From Methanogranum sp963676045 (GTDB lineage Archaea; Thermoplasmatota; Thermoplasmata; Methanomassiliicoccales; Methanomethylophilaceae): DNA of 64,000 nt. The notes under the pieces are model-generated. The model did not search any database. It saw only the letters and a list, made by a program, of their open reading frames with translations, and was not told the origin of the DNA. Position numbers and translations under genes: made by a program. Of the stretch, positions 62,970 through 64,000 are shown one piece after another (position 1 is the stretch's first letter; each line of letters starts with the position of its first letter). Location: assembly GCA_963676045.1 (NCBI GenBank), contig OY780938.1, forward strand, positions 248,001 through 312,000, read 5' to 3'.

Positions 62970-64000
62970 ATTTCTTCACCGCGATAATGATTATTTTGTT
63001 CAGTAAATTTGTATAATGTCTCTATGATGTCATCACACGTTTTTTCATCCAAATGTGAAATGTTTAAATTTCTGGCATTTCTCCCAAGTTCGATTATCTT
63101 ATCCATCGGTGGCATGGGAATGGAATTTATTTCTGTTGCATTGACTTGCGTAGATCCATTTAAAATGCGGTAATAACGATCTACATAGGTCGAGTTCATT
63201 ATGACAAAGAGACCGTACAATTCATCTGGTGTCATTTCTCCACTGTCTTTTGATATGACATTTAAATGGTTTTCTGCGCATATTGTATCATATTCTGGAT
63301 AATTATCCTTTAAATGGATGGCACACTGGAGTCTACGCTTTTCTTCTTTTGTTGTAAATCTTTTTACAATCAGATAATTTGAATTTGGAATTTGCAATCT
63401 TTTTGTTTCAGAACATTTTTTCAAATATTGTGGTTTTCCATTTACGAGTACTGGTAAGTGTGTAAAATTTTCATCTATATTGTATGACCACAACATCGGA
63501 ATTGCATTATTTCTTTCAATAGATAGCCATTCCGTCTCACGAAAATCCACAACGGTTCCAGTTTTCATATGAAATCCATTTTTTGAAAGTGTAGATTCCC
63601 ATTGTTTTACATAATTTATTATTTTTAGATCAGATAGAGAGGATGGGATGAAAATGTAATTTTTTTCTGTACAACCAATACATGAATTATAAGGTACCAA
63701 AAATGATCTCGATGAGGTCATATCATCATGTCTATTGGACACAGAAATAGTAAAATTATCTGGTTTTTCAGTTGAGTTCCTCGCCTTTAGTATAATGGTT
63801 TCTTGAAGAACTTCATCTGAAAATATTTGATCCCTAGAGGAAAAAATATGTATATGATCTATTGCAACTTCGTTTAGCATCCATTTTCTAAATCTGTTAA
63901 AGTATAGGCCACTTGTAAAACTTCTTGGCGTAATGAATATTAACTCTCCTTGATCTTTAACGAGTTTTGACGCCATTGCCATGAATAAGAAATATAGATT
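62957..64000 (-). CDS. Adenine-N6 DNA methyltransferase of the PstI/BsuBI type, 5' end cut off, TAG stop
   Basis: The frame is open to base 64000 (NLYFLFMAMASKLVKDQGEL) and continues outside the window. This is the part after the NPPY motif of a gamma-class N6-adenine methyltransferase, with LIFITPRSFTSGLYFNRFRK and a target-recognition region (IPMLWSYNIDENFTHLPVLV and AENHLNVISKD). It should protect CTGCAG from the neighbouring endonuclease. The stop is TAG (62957-62959), read-through would add about seven residues, and the restriction gene starts inside its last 13 bases. Confidence 0.88.
   Translation of the reverse strand, partial: NLYFLFMAMASKLVKDQGELIFITPRSFTSGLYFNRFRKWMLNEVAIDHIHIFSSRDQIFSDEVLQETIILKARNSTEKPDNFTISVSNRHDDMTSSRSFLVPYNSCIGCTEKNYIFIPSSLSDLKIINYVKQWESTLSKNGFHMKTGTVVDFRETEWLSIERNNAIPMLWSYNIDENFTHLPVLVNGKPQYLKKCSETKRLQIPNSNYLIVKRFTTKEEKRRLQCAIHLKDNYPEYDTICAENHLNVISKDSGEMTPDELYGLFVIMNSTYVDRYYRILNGSTQVNATEINSIPMPPMDKIIELGRNARNLNISHLDEKTCDDIIETLYKFTEQNNHYRGEEIWEN

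Noticed and set aside
1..64000. CRISPR arrays, rRNA and tRNA genes
   Set aside because: I looked in the intergenic stretches for regularly spaced repeats and for cloverleaf-like sequences and saw none. A tRNA or CRISPR search program could still find a divergent one.
1..64000. Pyrrolysine operon (pylTSBCD) or full Wood-Ljungdahl gene set
   Set aside because: None of these genes is in the window, so pyrrolysine decoding rests only on stop-codon use and lineage, and the CO dehydrogenase has no partners here.

Overview
The window reads as the chromosome of a methanogenic archaeon, most likely of the order Methanomassiliicoccales. The archaeal markers are a group II chaperonin (thermosome), archaeal AspRS, an Hjc-type Holliday junction resolvase, NreA with a PCNA-binding tail, a bifunctional FBP aldolase/phosphatase, an ADH synthase (archaeal shikimate entry), and many genes with a TATA-like box about 25 bases before the start codon. 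A corrinoid protein lies next to a zinc-dependent UroD-family methyltransferase, as in methylotrophic methanogens. I checked the stop codons of the well-supported genes from 1 to about 53.7 kb and found only TAA and TGA. This fits a host that reads TAG as pyrrolysine, although no pyl gene lies in the window, so the point is an inference.

Layout. 1-12.8 kb: housekeeping genes (FBP aldolase/phosphatase, aspS, hjc, a hisD-ppk-ppx operon for histidine and polyphosphate metabolism, a CDGSH iron-sulfur protein, nreA with a radical SAM gene). 12.9-17.3 kb: thermosome, small metabolic genes and two tandem serine recombinases. 17.5-24.2 kb: a YaaH-like membrane protein with a decayed paralogue fragment, tyrA and ADH synthase, an MFS transporter, and a sensor-kinase-like protein lacking key catalytic residues. 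24.2-29.0 kb: a leftward corrinoid protein, methyltransferase, zinc ribbon, hydantoinase/oxoprolinase-type ATPase cluster with a divergent DUF6951-like gene. 29-35.6 kb: accessory genes, including a secreted papain-like protease, a DUF1638 protein with a perfect palindrome at its promoter, a MarR regulator, and two copies of an unknown small family. 36-47.4 kb: oleate hydratase, flavoprotein, an orphan Ni-CO dehydrogenase, two DUF4143-type ATPases behind palindromic operators, a NYN nuclease with an in-frame TAG, and a tRNA-dihydrouridine synthase.

47.6-64 kb is visibly AT-rich and reads as a defence and mobile island. It holds a nucleoside-phosphorylase/methyltransferase fusion bracketed by a duplicated leader plus winged-helix gene; a three-gene cassette (DUF6414-like protein, Clp-type AAA+ ATPase, class III cyclase-like protein with TAG as codon 2); a HEPN plus PD-(D/E)XK protein; a two-gene cassette between 31-base direct repeats; a GNAT-ASCH pair; a DUF3850 protein; an HNH nuclease; a deoxyribosyltransferase-like effector candidate; and a PstI/BsuBI-type restriction-modification pair that runs off the right edge.

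The observations most worth follow-up are the two in-frame TAG codons at 44368 and 52894, the appearance of TAG as a terminal stop only in the island, the cyclase-AAA+-DUF6414-like cassette, and the phosphorylase/methyltransferase fusion with its duplicated borders.
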